Assembly (NCBI RefSeq): GCF_000172155.1
Contig: NZ_ABIZ01000001.1
Coordinates: forward strand, 7,907,105-7,971,104
Length of the DNA: 64,000 bases
Direction: 5' to 3'
Source: Verrucomicrobium spinosum DSM 4136 = JCM 18804
Lineage (GTDB): Bacteria; Verrucomicrobiota; Verrucomicrobiia; Verrucomicrobiales; Verrucomicrobiaceae
In this document: positions 38,236 to 47,264 of the stretch, in pieces
Layout of the letters: each line of letters starts with the position of its first letter
How positions within the stretch are numbered: position 1 is the first letter of the stretch
Program-made: the position numbers and the translations under genes
Notes under the pieces: model-generated
Seen by the model: the letters and a program-made list of their open reading frames with translations, nothing else
Databases searched by the model: none
What the model was told of the DNA's origin: nothing

Positions 38236-38681
38236 GCTCGCGACAAGCTTCCCTCATCCCCCTCCCCTCCGTCAAGTATGTTTTTTGACACATGGGGCGT
38301 GGAACATTTCGTGACCATCTGGTTTGGAGAGTGGCAATTTCACGCCAACGGCGTGAGACACAGTAGCCCAAGGGTAAGACCGCAAAGCGGTCGCCACCCT
38401 GGGTTTCGACATGAAGAGATGGAACTCCAACGGAGTTCAACAAACCGTCCAGATGGCGCAAAGACAGCAGACCTGCATGTGGCAGTCATTCTCAGGGGTC
38501 TTGTCACGGTCTGTGGAACTCACTTCGGAGTTCCCATCTACCTTCCAGATCACCCAGGGTGGCGGCTCGTGCCTCGCCTTACCCTTCGCTACTTTGTCTG
38601 ACGCCCTTGGCATCACTCTCCTTCAAACCAACTGCGTGGACATATCCGCAAAGCGAGGCAATCGGCCAATCACCCCGCCTC
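38236..38681. repeat. Intergenic hairpin cluster (dispersed palindromes)
   Basis: No credible gene. Perfect short palindromes follow one another: TCACGCC-AAC-GGCGTGA (38340-38356), GACCGC-AAA-GCGGTC (38378-38392) nested in AGGGT/ACCCT, GAACTCC-AAC-GGAGTTC (38422-38438), and GGAACTC/GAGTTCC (38515-38534). Three of the four have three-base loops beginning AA. The phrase CAACGGCGTGAGACA next to AGTAGCCCAAGGGT resembles a repeat class common in Verrucomicrobia and neighbouring phyla (from memory). Confidence 0.65.
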
Positions 38682-38758
<77 letters not shown>

Positions 38759-38759
38759 G

Positions 38760-40424
38760 TTACCCCCCTCCCATCTCCTTCTTGAGCACCGTCGCCGCCC
38801 CCAGGGCGGGCACGCCGGCGTAGCGCTGGTCTTTGAGCATGCGCTTGATCATTTCCAGGCTCGCATCCGACTCCCCCTTGCGGCGGATGGCCTCACTTTC
38901 ATACAAGGCACAGCGGAGCTGGTCCTCCACAGAGTCCTGCCAGGCCCCGGCATGCTGGAAGAAATCGGCCGACTCCCGGTTGTTTCCTTCGACTGCGGAG
39001 AGCAGGCCCATGAGTTCGAGGAGATTCGCACTGCGATTCTCCTCGGCAGTCTTCAGCAGCTCACGGCGGAATTTTTTGGGGTCGCGCGGCAGATAGCGCC
39101 CCACCAGACTGGCATAGAGCGCATAGTCGCGGTTGGGCGAAGCCGCGTCTGGCATGACCCGTCGCCGGGGAAACGGCCGATAGAGAGGGTCTCCCACCAC
39201 CACGTTCATCCAGGAGATGCCTGGCATGGACGACCATGCGGCTTCCCCCAGGGTGGCCCCGGAGAGCAGACGCTCATTGAGATGGTCGAAGTGAACGGTG
39301 AGCGTGAGGTAGGGTTCCCACACGTTGCCCAGCGCAGCGGCCGCCCCCTTTTCCAGCAGCGGGCCGACCCAGGCCTCTGACTTGGTGCGCAGCACGCTGG
39401 CACTGAAGGAATGCAGGTGACAGGCAATGGCTCCGGGCTTGAAGCGGAAGCTGGGAGAGGCAATGGCCCCGGTGATCTGGCTCGTGTACCACCCGAAGTA
39501 CAAGATGGTGTCCGGGAGCGGCCAGGCATCCCGGAAGACCTCGCGATACCGGTCCACCGCCACCGGCACGCCGACCCGCTGGTACATCTGCACACACTTG
39601 GCGAGCCATTGCTCCCCTTCTTCATAGCCACCGTCCATGAGGGAGAAATCCACCACGGCCCTGCCCCAGAGGCCAGTGCGCTCGGCGTTCAGGGAGTCAT
39701 CGATCATGCGACGCACCGTGGCATCATCGGCGGCGTCCAGACGCCCCACCAAAAGCTGGCCCCGGGCTTCCGGGCAATCCGCAAAGCGCTGCCCCTTCTG
39801 GTAGTAGCGGTTTTCCAGGGGGCCCTTGATGGGTCGTTGCAACAAGCCCAGCGCAGCGATCTCGCTGTCCACACTGGCTTCATCCACCTCCCCGATGGCC
39901 GGCTCCCGGTTGTGAGGCACGCGATCCACGCGAATCGGCACCCCGCGCATGAGCACCACCACGCGGATGTCCTGCCGTACGACCTGGGGCACCTGGCCAT
40001 AGCGCTTGCCGGAGGGGTCCACCAGGTCACGCTTCTCCAGCACCCACCACTTGTTCTCGATCAACCGCCGCAGCAGGGGCTCCCGCACCGTGGACTCAAA
40101 CTTCTCCCTCGAGATCGTTTCCTCGACCGGACACTTCAGGCCGATCACGCGGTCCGAGGAAATTTTTCGCTTCGAGGCATAGTACCGGGCCAGGTCCTCG
40201 GAGCCCTCGAAGTCCTTGTTGTACACCACGAGGGTCTCTGCGGCGGGGTCCCAGCCATCCGGCTCCAGCAGCGAGTGGGGCGGTGAGTTCTGGGCTGGCG
40301 ACTTCTGAACAAGCCCCAAGACACCCAGCAACACCACCGCAGCCGCGCTCCAGCCTCGCAGACGCACTGACAGCCAGCACTGCCGCTGCGGCTGGACGGA
40401 GGGTCTGCGATGACTCGGGTACAT
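38760..40424 (-). CDS. TIGR03790-family secreted protein
   Basis: A 554-aa protein with an N-terminal hydrophobic signal/anchor (AAAVVLLGVLGLVQKSPAQ, about residues 28-45). Typical TIGR03790 features are an early ETLVVYNKDFEGSEDLARYY and YASKRKISSDRVIGL, then RVVVLMRGVPIRV, LYFGWYTSQITGAI and HLHSFSASVLR. The family is found mostly in Verrucomicrobia, Planctomycetes, Acidobacteria and similar groups and has no established biochemical role. A C-terminal helical region of ~150 residues looks TPR-like (ALYASLVGRYLPRD, LLELMGLLSAVEGNNRESAD). Its stop codon is immediately next to the AT-rich minisatellite. Confidence 0.85.
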   Translation of the reverse strand: MYPSHRRPSVQPQRQCWLSVRLRGWSAAAVVLLGVLGLVQKSPAQNSPPHSLLEPDGWDPAAETLVVYNKDFEGSEDLARYYASKRKISSDRVIGLKCPVEETISREKFESTVREPLLRRLIENKWWVLEKRDLVDPSGKRYGQVPQVVRQDIRVVVLMRGVPIRVDRVPHNREPAIGEVDEASVDSEIAALGLLQRPIKGPLENRYYQKGQRFADCPEARGQLLVGRLDAADDATVRRMIDDSLNAERTGLWGRAVVDFSLMDGGYEEGEQWLAKCVQMYQRVGVPVAVDRYREVFRDAWPLPDTILYFGWYTSQITGAIASPSFRFKPGAIACHLHSFSASVLRTKSEAWVGPLLEKGAAAALGNVWEPYLTLTVHFDHLNERLLSGATLGEAAWSSMPGISWMNVVVGDPLYRPFPRRRVMPDAASPNRDYALYASLVGRYLPRDPKKFRRELLKTAEENRSANLLELMGLLSAVEGNNRESADFFQHAGAWQDSVEDQLRCALYESEAIRRKGESDASLEMIKRMLKDQRYAGVPALGAATVLKKEMGGG

Positions 40425-40439
40425 GGAAACGACTGCCCT

Positions 40440-41225
40440 CTAGGGCCAGCTCAACTTCAGGCCATCGTAGGCGATGCGAACGTCCTCCGGCAACTTCTGT
40501 TCCTCCTGTGCATGCCGAATCTCACACTGGATGTGGGTAAACCATGTCTGGCGCGGCCCCACCGCCGTGCGGAACGCGAGAGCCTCCTCGAAGTTCATGT
40601 GTGTAGGGTGGGGCGTGTGGCGCAGGGCGTCCACGATGAGCGTGTCCACCCCCTTCATGAGCTCCACCGTGCCCTCCAGAGGCTCTTTCATATCGCTCAG
40701 ATAGGCACAGAGTTTGCGTCCTCCACGGGAGAAGAGATAGCCCACCGTCTCCACCTTGCCATGCTTGACTGGCAAAGGGGTGATGAGGGTCCCCCCAAGG
40801 GAAAATGGACCGGTGACGGGGTGCTCCTCCGGCTTGAGGTAGCCGCGATAGCGGTTCTCGCCATTGAAGGCGTGCTCATACATCCGGCGGATCACTTGCA
40901 GGCACGCCGGGGTGCCGTAGATCGGCATCACCGCATCCTCCGGCACACAAAAGCGCCGCAGATCATCGAACCCGGTAAGGTGGTCCATGTGCGGGTGCGT
41001 GTAGAGCGCTGCATCCAGCTCCTTCAGCTTCTCCCGCAGGCACTGGGTGCGGAAATCGGGTCCGGTATCCACCACGTAGGTACCCTCCGGCGTACGCACC
41101 AGAATGGAGGACCGCGAACGCTGATCGCGAGGGTCACTGCTTGTACAAGTCGCACAGTCACAGCCGATCATGGGGATCCCGACAGAGGTTCCGGTGCCAA
41201 GAAAGGTGATCTGAAGGGAGTCCAT
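40440..41225 (-). CDS. Metallo-beta-lactamase-fold hydrolase, PhnP-like
   Basis: A 261-aa cytosolic protein starting with the typical LQITFLGTGTSVGIPMIGCD. HPHMDH at 77-82 is the metal-binding HxHxDH motif, and the GCDCATC motif near residue 21 is the structural zinc site of PhnP-type phosphodiesterases. Later AYLSDMKE and FTHIQCEI supply the remaining ligands. Such enzymes hydrolyse cyclic phosphate or phosphodiester bonds; no phosphonate genes are nearby, so the substrate is unknown. It lies 15 bp upstream of the TIGR03790 gene on the same strand, and the two may be co-transcribed. Confidence 0.85.
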   Translation of the reverse strand: MDSLQITFLGTGTSVGIPMIGCDCATCTSSDPRDQRSRSSILVRTPEGTYVVDTGPDFRTQCLREKLKELDAALYTHPHMDHLTGFDDLRRFCVPEDAVMPIYGTPACLQVIRRMYEHAFNGENRYRGYLKPEEHPVTGPFSLGGTLITPLPVKHGKVETVGYLFSRGGRKLCAYLSDMKEPLEGTVELMKGVDTLIVDALRHTPHPTHMNFEEALAFRTAVGPRQTWFTHIQCEIRHAQEEQKLPEDVRIAYDGLKLSWP

Positions 41226-41288
41226 GAACAGGGGGGAGTGAGCAGGAAATGCAGCAGGAGTGTCAAAAGAAAGGCTGGAGGAACATCA

Positions 41289-41729
41289 ATGAAAGCATTG
41301 AAGCTCGCACTTGCCATATCTTTGGCGCTAAACGTGGCCCTCGCATGGTCACTCTGGCGAACGCCCCCGTCGGCCACCGCCCCGCCCCCTGCATCGCTCT
41401 CGCTGGTGGAACCCGACACCTCACCCCCACCGCAACTGCCTGAAGCCGTGGATCTTCTCGCCCCGCCCCCCAACCTGCCATGGCTGAACCCAGGGGCGGG
41501 GCGATCCTGGAGCTTCGGCACAGACCTCTCCGCTGCCCCGGCGGCATCGGCGCTGCGTCCCGTGCAGTTCACGCCGGAGCCCGCAGGGAACCTGCCCTAC
41601 GCGGCTCCTCTGCCGCCCAATCCCCATGCCGTACCCCTGTGGGAACACCGGGTGCCCTATCGTGAAGGGCAGCTGGAACGGGGATTGTACCCCAATCTGA
41701 AAGTGGAAGACCCGCCGGCCCGGGATTGA
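41289..41729 (+). CDS. Small Pro-rich exported or membrane-anchored protein
   Basis: A 146-aa protein: one N-terminal helix (LKLALAISLALNVALAWSLW), then a Pro/Ala-rich low-complexity stretch and a C-terminal part with several Pro-aromatic motifs (NLPYAAPLPPNPHAVPLW). The start at 41289 is one of the few in this window with a clear purine-rich Shine-Dalgarno sequence (GGAGG about 8 bases upstream). No family recognised. It lies in the 560-bp gap between two minus-strand genes. Composition is typical of an envelope linker protein. Confidence 0.55.
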   Translation: MKALKLALAISLALNVALAWSLWRTPPSATAPPPASLSLVEPDTSPPPQLPEAVDLLAPPPNLPWLNPGAGRSWSFGTDLSAAPAASALRPVQFTPEPAGNLPYAAPLPPNPHAVPLWEHRVPYREGQLERGLYPNLKVEDPPARD

Positions 41730-41787
41730 AGTCCCCTGACAGGCGGATCTGATGGTTGGCAACGACGAAGTGCCCGCCGGCCCTGCT

Positions 41788-42270
41788 CTACGCAGCGGGT
41801 TTCAGGCTCCGCAGGTAGGCCACCACGGCCTCCGCCTCATCGCGCTTGAGGCGGATCTGCGGCATCGGGGGCATCACCGGTGCTCCTGAGGGCCGCTTGC
41901 CCGTCATCATGAATTCCACGGCCGCCTCGTCTGTCGGCAGGGTGGGCAGCCCGGCCAAGGGCGGGGCCACGGAAACAAACGGCATGGGCACGGTCGGCCT
42001 GAACGGCAGCTCGCTGCCCATGAGATAGCGGCTCTTGTCAAACTCACCGCTGGGCAGGCGGGGGGCATGGCAGTCGGTGCACATGCCCACGGATTCCACC
42101 AGATGCCGTCCCCGTTCCACCAAGGCGGCGCGGTCAGAGGCTGCGGGTGCAGAGCGCCCCCCCGCAGGTGTCTCCGCCCCAGGGCTCTGTTTGCTACAGT
42201 GGGTCAGCGTCACCATGACTCCAGAGGCCAGGGCGGCGATGACCAGCGTGTTTTTTATGTCGTTATGCAT
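41788..42270 (-). CDS. Cytochrome c-family protein
   Basis: A 160-aa exported protein: N-terminal hydrophobic helix (NTLVIAALASGVMVTLTHC, possibly a lipoprotein signal with Cys25), an Ala/Gly linker, then one c-type heme site CTDCH at 64-68 and candidate axial Met residues in the PVMPPMP segment. A final helix (DEAEAVVAYLRSLKP) is the usual class I cytochrome c end. Small diheme-less proteins like this carry electrons in the periplasm or serve as fused redox modules. No partner dehydrogenase is adjacent. The ATG at 42270 is chosen over an upstream one at 42312 because it precedes the signal directly. Confidence 0.85.
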   Translation of the reverse strand: MHNDIKNTLVIAALASGVMVTLTHCSKQSPGAETPAGGRSAPAASDRAALVERGRHLVESVGMCTDCHAPRLPSGEFDKSRYLMGSELPFRPTVPMPFVSVAPPLAGLPTLPTDEAAVEFMMTGKRPSGAPVMPPMPQIRLKRDEAEAVVAYLRSLKPAA

Positions 42271-42524
42271 TTCAGGTGTTGTTTGAAGGGGAGAATTTTC
42301 ACCCCTTGCCAATCAAGATGTGACAGGAGCTCATTTTGTGACATTTAGCGATGCAATTGTCGCGCCACCCTGCCCGCTGAAAGGTTGCGCACCCAATGGG
42401 CGATTTAACCTTTCCCCTCCAACCGTTTGGTTGACGTTTGCGCTTCTTTATTGACGCCAGCGCCCGCCCTTCCCATCATCAGCGCTTCCCTTTAGCCCTT
42501 GCCAGTCATTCATATTTCAGATCC

Positions 42525-44480
42525 ATGAGCACCGACTTTAAATCTGTCCTTGTCGAAAACCGTGTCTTTGAACCCTCTGAAGAATTCAAGAGCAAAGCGC
42601 GGATCAGCAGCATGGAGGAGTACCAGAAGCTGTGGAAGGAGTCTGTGGACCAACCCGATGTTTTTTGGGCGCGTGAAGCCTCCGACCTGCAGTGGCAGCA
42701 GCCTTGGGAAAAGGTGCTCGACTGGCAGGCCCCCTACGCCAAGTGGTTCGTCGGAGCCAAAGTAAACGTCACCGAAAACTGTGTGGACCGCCACGTGGCC
42801 AATGGCCGCAAGGACAAGGTCGCCATCCTCTGGGAGGGTGAGCCCGGCGACTCCCGCAGCATCACCTATGGCGAGCTCCAGGTGGAAGTGAACAAGTTTG
42901 CCAACGTGTTGAAAAGCCGTGGCATCAAGGCGGGTGACCGTGTGCTCATCTACATGCCCATGGTGCCAGAGGCAGCCATCGCCATGCTGGCCTGCGCCCG
43001 CATCGGGGCCGTGCACAGCGTCGTCTTCGGCGGTTTCAGTTCCGAGAGCATCAAGGACCGCCTTCAGGACAGCGGCGCGACCTCCATCATCACGGCCGAC
43101 GGCGGCTATCGTCGTGGCAAAGTAGTGGCCTTGAAGGCCAATGTGGATGTGGCCCTCGCCGGGAACACCACCGTGCAATCCGTGATCGTCCTCCAGCGGA
43201 CGAAGCACGACATTGCCATGCAGGATGGCCGTGATGTGTGGTGGCACGATGAAGTCACCAAGGTGGATGACAACTGCCCTGCAGAAGGTTTCGACGCCGA
43301 GCACCCGCTGTTTATCCTCTACACCAGCGGTTCCACCGGGAAGCCCAAAGGCATCCTCCACACCAGTGGTGGTTACCTGGTGGGTACCTACCTGACCTGC
43401 AAGTACATCTTCGACCTGCGCGAAGACGACATCTACTGGTGCACTGCGGACGTGGGCTGGATCACCGGCCACAGCTACATCGTGTACGGCCCCCTGGCCA
43501 ATGGAGCCACGGTGCTGATGTACGAAGGCGCCCCCGACACTCCACACCAGGGTCGCTTCTGGGAGATCATCGAAAAGTACAAGGCCACCATCCTCTACAC
43601 CGCTCCCACGGCCATCCGTGCCTTCATCAAGTGGGGCGATGAATGGGTGAAGAAGCACGATCTGAGCAGCCTGCGTCTTCTGGGCAGCGTGGGTGAGCCC
43701 ATCAACCCCGAGGCCTGGATGTGGTATCATGAGATGATCGGCGGCGGCCGCTGCCCGATCGTGGACACCTGGTGGCAGACGGAAACGGGCAGCATCCTCA
43801 TCAGCCCGCTCCCGGGTGTGACGCCTACCAAGCCGGGCACGGCCACCCTGCCGTTCTTCGGTGTGGATGCGGCGATTCTGGATGAAGAAGGCGTGGAAGT
43901 GGGCCCCAATGAGGGCGGCAAGTTGGTCATCCGCAAGCCCTGGCCCTCCATGCTGCGCACCATCTATGGCGATGCCGAGCGCTACGAGTCCACCTACTGG
44001 GGCACCTATGAGGGCATCTACCTCGCTGGCGACGGCGCCCGTCGTGATGAAGACGGCTATTTCTGGATCGTAGGTCGCCTGGACGACGTGCTGAACGTCT
44101 CTGGTCACCGCCTCGGCACCGCCGAAGTGGAAAGCGCCCTCGTGAGCCACGAATCGGTCGCTGAGAGCGCCGTGGTGGGCCGCCCCGACGAGATCAAGGG
44201 CCAGGCCGTGGTGGCCTTCGTCACCGTAAAGACCGGCGTGGAAGCGACCGACGCCCTCGCCGCCGAGCTCAAGAAGCACGTCAGCAACGTGATCGGTGCC
44301 ATCGCTCGCCCGGATGATATCCGATTCGCCGCCGCGCTGCCGAAGACCCGCTCCGGCAAGATCATGCGCCGTCTCCTCAAAGAAATCTGCGCTGGTGGTC
44401 AGGTGAAAGGTGACACCACCACCCTGGAAGATCTGAACGTCGTGGCCGCGCTGCAAGCCAGCGGCAAAGACGAAGACTGA
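42525..44480 (+). CDS. acs: Acetyl-CoA synthetase
   Basis: A 651-aa enzyme that activates acetate with ATP and CoA to acetyl-CoA. The adenylation motif [12 protein letters not shown] lies at 265-276, with DTWWQTETG and [16 protein letters not shown] following. [11 protein letters not shown] carries the catalytic Lys612 that protein acetyltransferases modify in other bacteria to switch Acs off. Length and motif order are standard. The ATG at 42525 follows ~250 bp of divergent intergenic DNA shared with the cytochrome gene. A strong terminator follows at 44509-44545, so it is monocistronic. Codon use is strongly biased to GC-ending codons, suggesting high expression. Confidence 0.97.
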   Translation: MSTDFKSVLVENRVFEPSEEFKSKARISSMEEYQKLWKESVDQPDVFWAREASDLQWQQPWEKVLDWQAPYAKWFVGAKVNVTENCVDRHVANGRKDKVAILWEGEPGDSRSITYGELQVEVNKFANVLKSRGIKAGDRVLIYMPMVPEAAIAMLACARIGAVHSVVFGGFSSESIKDRLQDSGATSIITADGGYRRGKVVALKANVDVALAGNTTVQSVIVLQRTKHDIAMQDGRDVWWHDEVTKVDDNCPAEGFDAEHPLFILYTSGSTGKPKGILHTSGGYLVGTYLTCKYIFDLREDDIYWCTADVGWITGHSYIVYGPLANGATVLMYEGAPDTPHQGRFWEIIEKYKATILYTAPTAIRAFIKWGDEWVKKHDLSSLRLLGSVGEPINPEAWMWYHEMIGGGRCPIVDTWWQTETGSILISPLPGVTPTKPGTATLPFFGVDAAILDEEGVEVGPNEGGKLVIRKPWPSMLRTIYGDAERYESTYWGTYEGIYLAGDGARRDEDGYFWIVGRLDDVLNVSGHRLGTAEVESALVSHESVAESAVVGRPDEIKGQAVVAFVTVKTGVEATDALAAELKKHVSNVIGAIARPDDIRFAAALPKTRSGKIMRRLLKEICAGGQVKGDTTTLEDLNVVAALQASGKDED

Positions 44481-44508
44481 TCTGAAGCGGTCCACAGTTG
44501 AATGATCA

Positions 44509-44545
44509 AAGCCGTCCGGTGCCCTCGCGCCGGGCGGCTTTTTTG
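44509..44545 (+). terminator. Rho-independent terminator of acs
   Basis: GCCGTCCGG pairs with CCGGGCGGC (one G-U pair) across a short loop and is followed by TTTTTT, 30 bp after the acs stop codon. It is the clearest intrinsic terminator in the window. Confidence 0.9.
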
Positions 44546-44559
44546 TGGGAGTGCGGAGC

Positions 44560-44636
44560 AAAGTAGTACAGAGCTTTAGCTCGTCCGTCGAACTACCTAC
44601 GCGCTCCAATACCGAGCTAAAGCTCTGCACTACTTT
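44560..44636. repeat. 24-bp inverted repeat (imperfect hairpin)
   Basis: The left arm 44560-44583 and right arm 44613-44636 are reverse complements with a single mismatch (core GAGCTAAAGCTCTG). The spacer is 29 bp. It lies between the acs terminator and recQ, outside any gene. The arms are not followed by a T run, so this is more likely a mobile or dispersed palindrome than a second terminator. Confidence 0.85.
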
Positions 44637-44773
44637 TCGGCTGCCGCCCGCCGAGCCCCGCCATCATCCTGCTGGGCACCTCCGCGCGAAAAAGACCGCG
44701 TGCCCCTGTTCTGGCGAACATCTTTAGCTCCCTCCTGACTTGCCCGCACCCGCCAGCGCGCCACAGTAGCCCC

Positions 44774-46951
44774 GTGCTTGCTGAGACTGAAGACACCCCC
44801 ATCCACGACGCCCGGGAGGCGCTGAAGCGCTACTTTGGCTTCCGTGCGTTCCTGGACGGCCAGGAGCAGGTGGTGGCCTCCGTGCTGGGCGGCCGGGACG
44901 TGATGATCATCATGCCCACCGGCGGGGGCAAGTCCCTCTGCTACCAGCTTCCCGCCATGGTCATGGATGGCGTGACGATCGTCGTGAGTCCGCTCATCGC
45001 GCTCATGAAGGACCAGGTGGATGCGCTGATCAATCGCGGCATCCCCGCCACGCTCATCAACAGCACCTTGAGTTTCGAGGAGCAGAAGGAGCGGATCCGC
45101 GGCCTGCGCAACGGCGAGTACAAGCTGGTGTACGTGGCCCCGGAGCGGTTCAGGAGCAACATGTTCATCAACGCTCTTCAGGACGTGAACATCGCCCTGT
45201 TTGCCGTGGATGAGGCGCACTGTCTCTCCCAGTGGGGGCATGATTTCCGCCCGGACTACATCCGTCTGGGGGAAGCCTTGGAGAAGCTGGGCCGCCCGCA
45301 GGTGCTGGCCCTCACCGCCACCGCCACTGCCGAGGTGCGGACGGACATTCTCAACACGCTCAAACTGCGCGACCCCTACCTGAGCGTCCGCGGGTTCTCC
45401 CGGCCCAACCTCAGCCTCCACATCACGCCCACGGAGAAGGCCAAGCACAAGTACGACCGTCTCCGGGACATCGTAAGCCACTGGCAGACCGGCATCATCT
45501 ACTGCGCCACCCGGAAAAAGGTGGAGGAGGTCGCCTCCCTGCTCGATGAATGGCGCATCCGGGCCATCGCTTACCACGGCGGCATGGATGACAAGGAGCG
45601 CGAACACGCGCAGAACCGCTTCCTGCAGCGCGATGTGGCCGTGGCTGTGGCCACCAACGCCTTCGGCATGGGCATTGACCGCTCGGACGTGCGGTTCGTC
45701 GTACACTTTGAGGTCCCCGGCAGCGTCGAAGCCTACTATCAGGAAGCGGGTCGTGCCGGTCGCGATGGCGAGCCTTCACACTGCGAACTCTTCTTCAACT
45801 ACGCGGATACCAAGACGCAGGACTTCTTCATTGATGGGAGCAACCCCACCTTTGAAACCATCCAGGATGTGTACGAGGCGCTCCTGAGCTGGGCGGACCA
45901 CGCCCACGAGGTGATGGCCAGCATCGACGACATCACGGATCGCGCCGGAGCCAAGAACAGCATGGCCGTGGGCAGCGCCCTGAGCCATCTGGCACGCCAG
46001 GGCTGGATTGAGCGCTTCGACATTCCTGGAAAACGGATCCGCGGCACCCGCATGCTCCGCCCCGACGTGCGCGCAAAGGATCTCACTCTGGACCGCAAGG
46101 CCATTCAGGAAAAGGAGCGGCGCGACCGCTCCAAGCTCAAAGCCATGGTGGAGATGTGCTACGCGGACAAGTGCCGCCAGCAGATGATCCTGGAATATTT
46201 CGGCGAACCTGATGCCAGCACCTGCGGCAACTGCGATGTGTGCAAGCGCGGCGGGGTCAAGGCCGTGGCCCGCATGGGCAGCAGCGAGGAGGTGGAAGTG
46301 CTGCGCAAGGCCCTGAGCGGCGTGGCCCGCATGAGCCGCAAGGAGGTGGACGGCACCTGGTCGCCCCGCTTTGGCAAGGGGCGCATCATTGCCATGCTGC
46401 TGGGCAGCAAGTCTCGCGAGGTGGTGGATGCGGGTCTCGATGAACTCACCACTTACGGCATGCTCAAGAACATGGGCAGCGCCGGGGTGCACCAGCTCTT
46501 CAAGGAGATGGAGAAAGCCGGGTTCATTGAAACGACTACGGAGGGTGAATACCCGCTGCTAAGGCTGACGACGAAGGGCAACGAGGTCATGCGCAAGGGA
46601 GGGGCCATCCGCCTTCAGTGGCCGGAACTCCGCAAGCCGGTGGAGATGCTCAAACGGGATTCGCGCTCCACCTATCTGCGTGAAGGTGCGAATGCCAGTG
46701 GCGGCGAAGAACTGGGCGTCAGTGAGCTGGGCTTTGACGAAAGCCTCTTTGACCGCCTCAAGAAGAAGCGCCAGGAGATCGCGCAAAGGGAGGGCGTGCC
46801 GCCCTTCATGATCTTTCACAACAACACCCTGGAGTTCCTGACGCGGCTCAAGCCACGCAACATGGATGCCGCGTTGAAAATCCGCGGCATCGGCGAGGCA
46901 AAGGCCTCCCGGTGGTTGCCAGAGTTTCTCACGGTGATCAATGGACGGTGA
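44774..46951 (+). CDS. recQ: ATP-dependent DNA helicase RecQ
   Basis: A 725-aa 3'-to-5' helicase for recombination and replication-fork repair. Walker A PTGGGKS is at 48-54, DEAH at 146-149 followed by the RecQ aromatic-rich loop [14 protein letters not shown], and motif [14 protein letters not shown]. The zinc-binding RQC region contains [20 protein letters not shown] with a CDVC pair. A C-terminal HRDC domain ([20 protein letters not shown]) is present, with a 60-70 residue charged insertion before it. The GTG start at 44774 is the first in frame before the conserved region. It is followed by the SNF2-type helicase on the same strand. Confidence 0.95.
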   Translation: MLAETEDTPIHDAREALKRYFGFRAFLDGQEQVVASVLGGRDVMIIMPTGGGKSLCYQLPAMVMDGVTIVVSPLIALMKDQVDALINRGIPATLINSTLSFEEQKERIRGLRNGEYKLVYVAPERFRSNMFINALQDVNIALFAVDEAHCLSQWGHDFRPDYIRLGEALEKLGRPQVLALTATATAEVRTDILNTLKLRDPYLSVRGFSRPNLSLHITPTEKAKHKYDRLRDIVSHWQTGIIYCATRKKVEEVASLLDEWRIRAIAYHGGMDDKEREHAQNRFLQRDVAVAVATNAFGMGIDRSDVRFVVHFEVPGSVEAYYQEAGRAGRDGEPSHCELFFNYADTKTQDFFIDGSNPTFETIQDVYEALLSWADHAHEVMASIDDITDRAGAKNSMAVGSALSHLARQGWIERFDIPGKRIRGTRMLRPDVRAKDLTLDRKAIQEKERRDRSKLKAMVEMCYADKCRQQMILEYFGEPDASTCGNCDVCKRGGVKAVARMGSSEEVEVLRKALSGVARMSRKEVDGTWSPRFGKGRIIAMLLGSKSREVVDAGLDELTTYGMLKNMGSAGVHQLFKEMEKAGFIETTTEGEYPLLRLTTKGNEVMRKGGAIRLQWPELRKPVEMLKRDSRSTYLREGANASGGEELGVSELGFDESLFDRLKKKRQEIAQREGVPPFMIFHNNTLEFLTRLKPRNMDAALKIRGIGEAKASRWLPEFLTVINGR

Positions 46952-47264
46952 CGAAATCCCGCTCACGCACGTGGCTCTCGAGTTGGTCAGTGGTCCCGGA
47001 TGGGACGGCGGAGCGCCGCGTCCCCCAACCCACCGCGTCCAGATCTACGTTCAGCCCGCTTCCGGCACCCCTCCGGGACGCGATGCATGGTGCAGGCACC
47101 TGTCCGGTGGTTGCCACCACCGGCTACCATCCGATGTCCCTCCGCGAGATGGCGACCGCCCTCGGATTTTTGTCCCGTTTGCATCTTCTGGCCCCTCATT
47201 TCCCGTTCATCCCCATCACAAATCTCTTCCTCCTTTCATCATCACGGGCTATGGAACCCACCCC
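46952..47264. other. Intergenic region between recQ and the SNF2-type helicase, with hairpin
   Basis: 313 bp. The frame of the downstream gene is open through here, but the translated sequence is Pro/His/Gly-rich and unlike any domain, so I treat it as non-coding. One perfect hairpin, CCGGTGGT-TGCC-ACCACCGG (47104-47123), has no T run and may be a weak terminator or structural element. No promoter recognised. Confidence 0.5.

Noticed and set aside
42400-42524. acs promoter from two TTGACG/TTGACGC words
   Set aside because: Neither has a convincing -10 box at 16-18 bp, so no promoter is called.
42510-44630. A 706-codon open frame antisense to acs
   Set aside because: It mirrors acs exactly. 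Strong GC-ending codon bias leaves few stops on the opposite strand, and the translation is His/Gly/Asp-rich with no domain.
46941-47264. N-terminal 108-codon extension of the SNF2 gene
   Set aside because: The frame is open, but the translated sequence is Pro/His/Gly-rich with no domain, contains a perfect hairpin, and would overlap recQ.
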